Assembly: GCA_002682825.1 (NCBI GenBank)
Contig: NOKP01000088.1
Coordinates: forward strand, 10,236-41,069
Source of the DNA: Neonectria sp. B-13
Lineage: Eukaryota > Ascomycota > Sordariomycetes > Hypocreales > Nectriaceae
Length of the DNA stretch: 30,834 nucleotides
Direction of reading: 5' to 3'
Shown here: positions 30,301 through 30,834 of the stretch, piece by piece
How positions within the stretch are numbered: position 1 is the first letter of the stretch
How the letters are laid out: every line of letters starts with the position of its first letter
Translations under genes and position numbers: made by a program
The notes under the pieces: model-generated
The model's database searches: none
Seen by the model: only the letters and a program-made list of their open reading frames with translations
Told to the model about the DNA's origin: nothing

Positions 30301-30834
30301 CGACGGCGTTTGAGCGTGAGGCCAACTTTGTTGCATCTCGCTGCCAGGTCCACCACCATACTGCTACGTGTGTCAAGTACTCTATTAAGGAAGTTTTGAA
30401 GGCGGGCCTGGCAAAGTGTAAAACGCAGCTGTGCCGTTTCCGGGCTCCTTGGATACTTGTGCCGGAGACCGGCTTTACAGACGACGGCCTGCTCGAAGTG
30501 AAGAGAGATCATCACATGGTTAATCAGTATAACCAGAGCATGGCCATAGGGCTACGGCACAACCATGATATGTCAATAATTCTCACGCGGAAAAAGGGCT
30601 GGCGCTCATACATTACATCTGCAACTACGCTACGAAGCTCAACGCTCCCATGTGGAAGCGGCTCGCCCTTGCCGCAGAGCTATTGGACCTGGCCCGCCAA
30701 CAGCAAGGGGGACCAGGCAATCCAGGTACGACGTCGACATCGACGTCGACGATGGGAGATGAGACCAAATCGTTCTTGCTACGCGTCGCAAACCGGATTT
30801 TCACGAGCAGAGAGCTCTCGCAACCCGAGGTACT
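27385..30834 (+). pseudogene. Helitron Rep/helicase, N-terminal half with HUH and Y2 motifs; three frame breaks; cut by window end
   Basis: Helitron Rep/helicase moves its element by rolling-circle replication, nicking with an HUH endonuclease and unwinding with a PIF1-type helicase. The start ATG (27385) opens an Arg/Glu-rich coiled-coil segment to about 27940, then the frame shifts. The next block (to about 29975) has paired Cys motifs (CSVCY, LLMCKRCF, ICFTC), then a conserved region (YRKHVAGHITVFPNDVESLA, IRTAQIVP) typical of Helitron N-termini, then the Helitron-like N domain (HGGHCAQHPAF, WFTLNPNDINNPVKL). A T8 run (29979-29986) shifts the frame; beyond it comes GALHLHGLLWL, the HUH pair (HLH, 30078-30086). 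A further break near an A5 run (30591-30595) precedes IHYICNYATK, which matches the Helitron Y-x3-Y-x2-K motif. The helicase domain lies outside the window. Homopolymer sites make sequencing error possible for two of the three breaks. Confidence 0.9.

Overview
The window comes from a filamentous ascomycete (Pezizomycotina). Its genes carry short introns of 49-82 nt with GTRAGT/GTCAGT-type donors. The protein families are typical of these fungi: a NACHT-WD40 NLR, a fungal BTB protein, a fungal PD-(D/E)XK-like protein, a BAH-PHD protein, hAT, Tad-like LINE and Helitron elements. There is no rRNA or tRNA, and no bacterial operon logic. It looks like an accessory, repeat-rich compartment rather than a conserved housekeeping block.

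Layout. (a) 1-5400: two decayed hAT transposons meet tail to tail. The larger one is joined directly to an F-box/LRR-type gene that has lost its N-terminus. (b) 6012-8260: a three-exon nuclear-type gene with a basic NLS, a compact Trp-rich module, two tandem SUMO-interacting motifs and the first half of a C2H2 zinc finger. A TAA interrupts the finger. (c) 9985-11319, minus strand: a four-exon BAH-PHD gene. It has a 14-A run that breaks the frame and a TAA just before the last PHD cysteine pair. (d) 13160-13752: a Tad-like LINE RNase H relic. (e) 14801-16238: a BTB-domain gene with several frame breaks. (f) 17783-19337: an intact two-exon PD-(D/E)XK-like gene. (g) 19842-20231: a relic of a protein I cannot name. 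(h) 21827-24873: an intact three-exon NLR (helical N-terminus, NACHT, three near-identical WD40 repeats). (i) 25313-26787, minus strand: an intact two-exon gene with a possible OB-like core and a basic tail. It is divergent from (j), 27385 to the window end, the N-terminal half of a Helitron Rep/helicase with its HUH and Y2 motifs. The helicase lies beyond the window.

How the parts relate. The mobile elements account for much of the structure. The intact genes (NLR, nuclease-like protein, SIM protein, Helitron neighbour) sit among relics. Two kinds of damage recur. One is nonsense codons that fit CpA-to-TpA change, as in RIP. The other is single-base frame breaks, three of them in homopolymer runs. 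The first suggests genome defence. The second could be real slippage or base-calling error and should be settled before any of these genes is called dead. All family calls come from reading motifs by eye; no database search was run.
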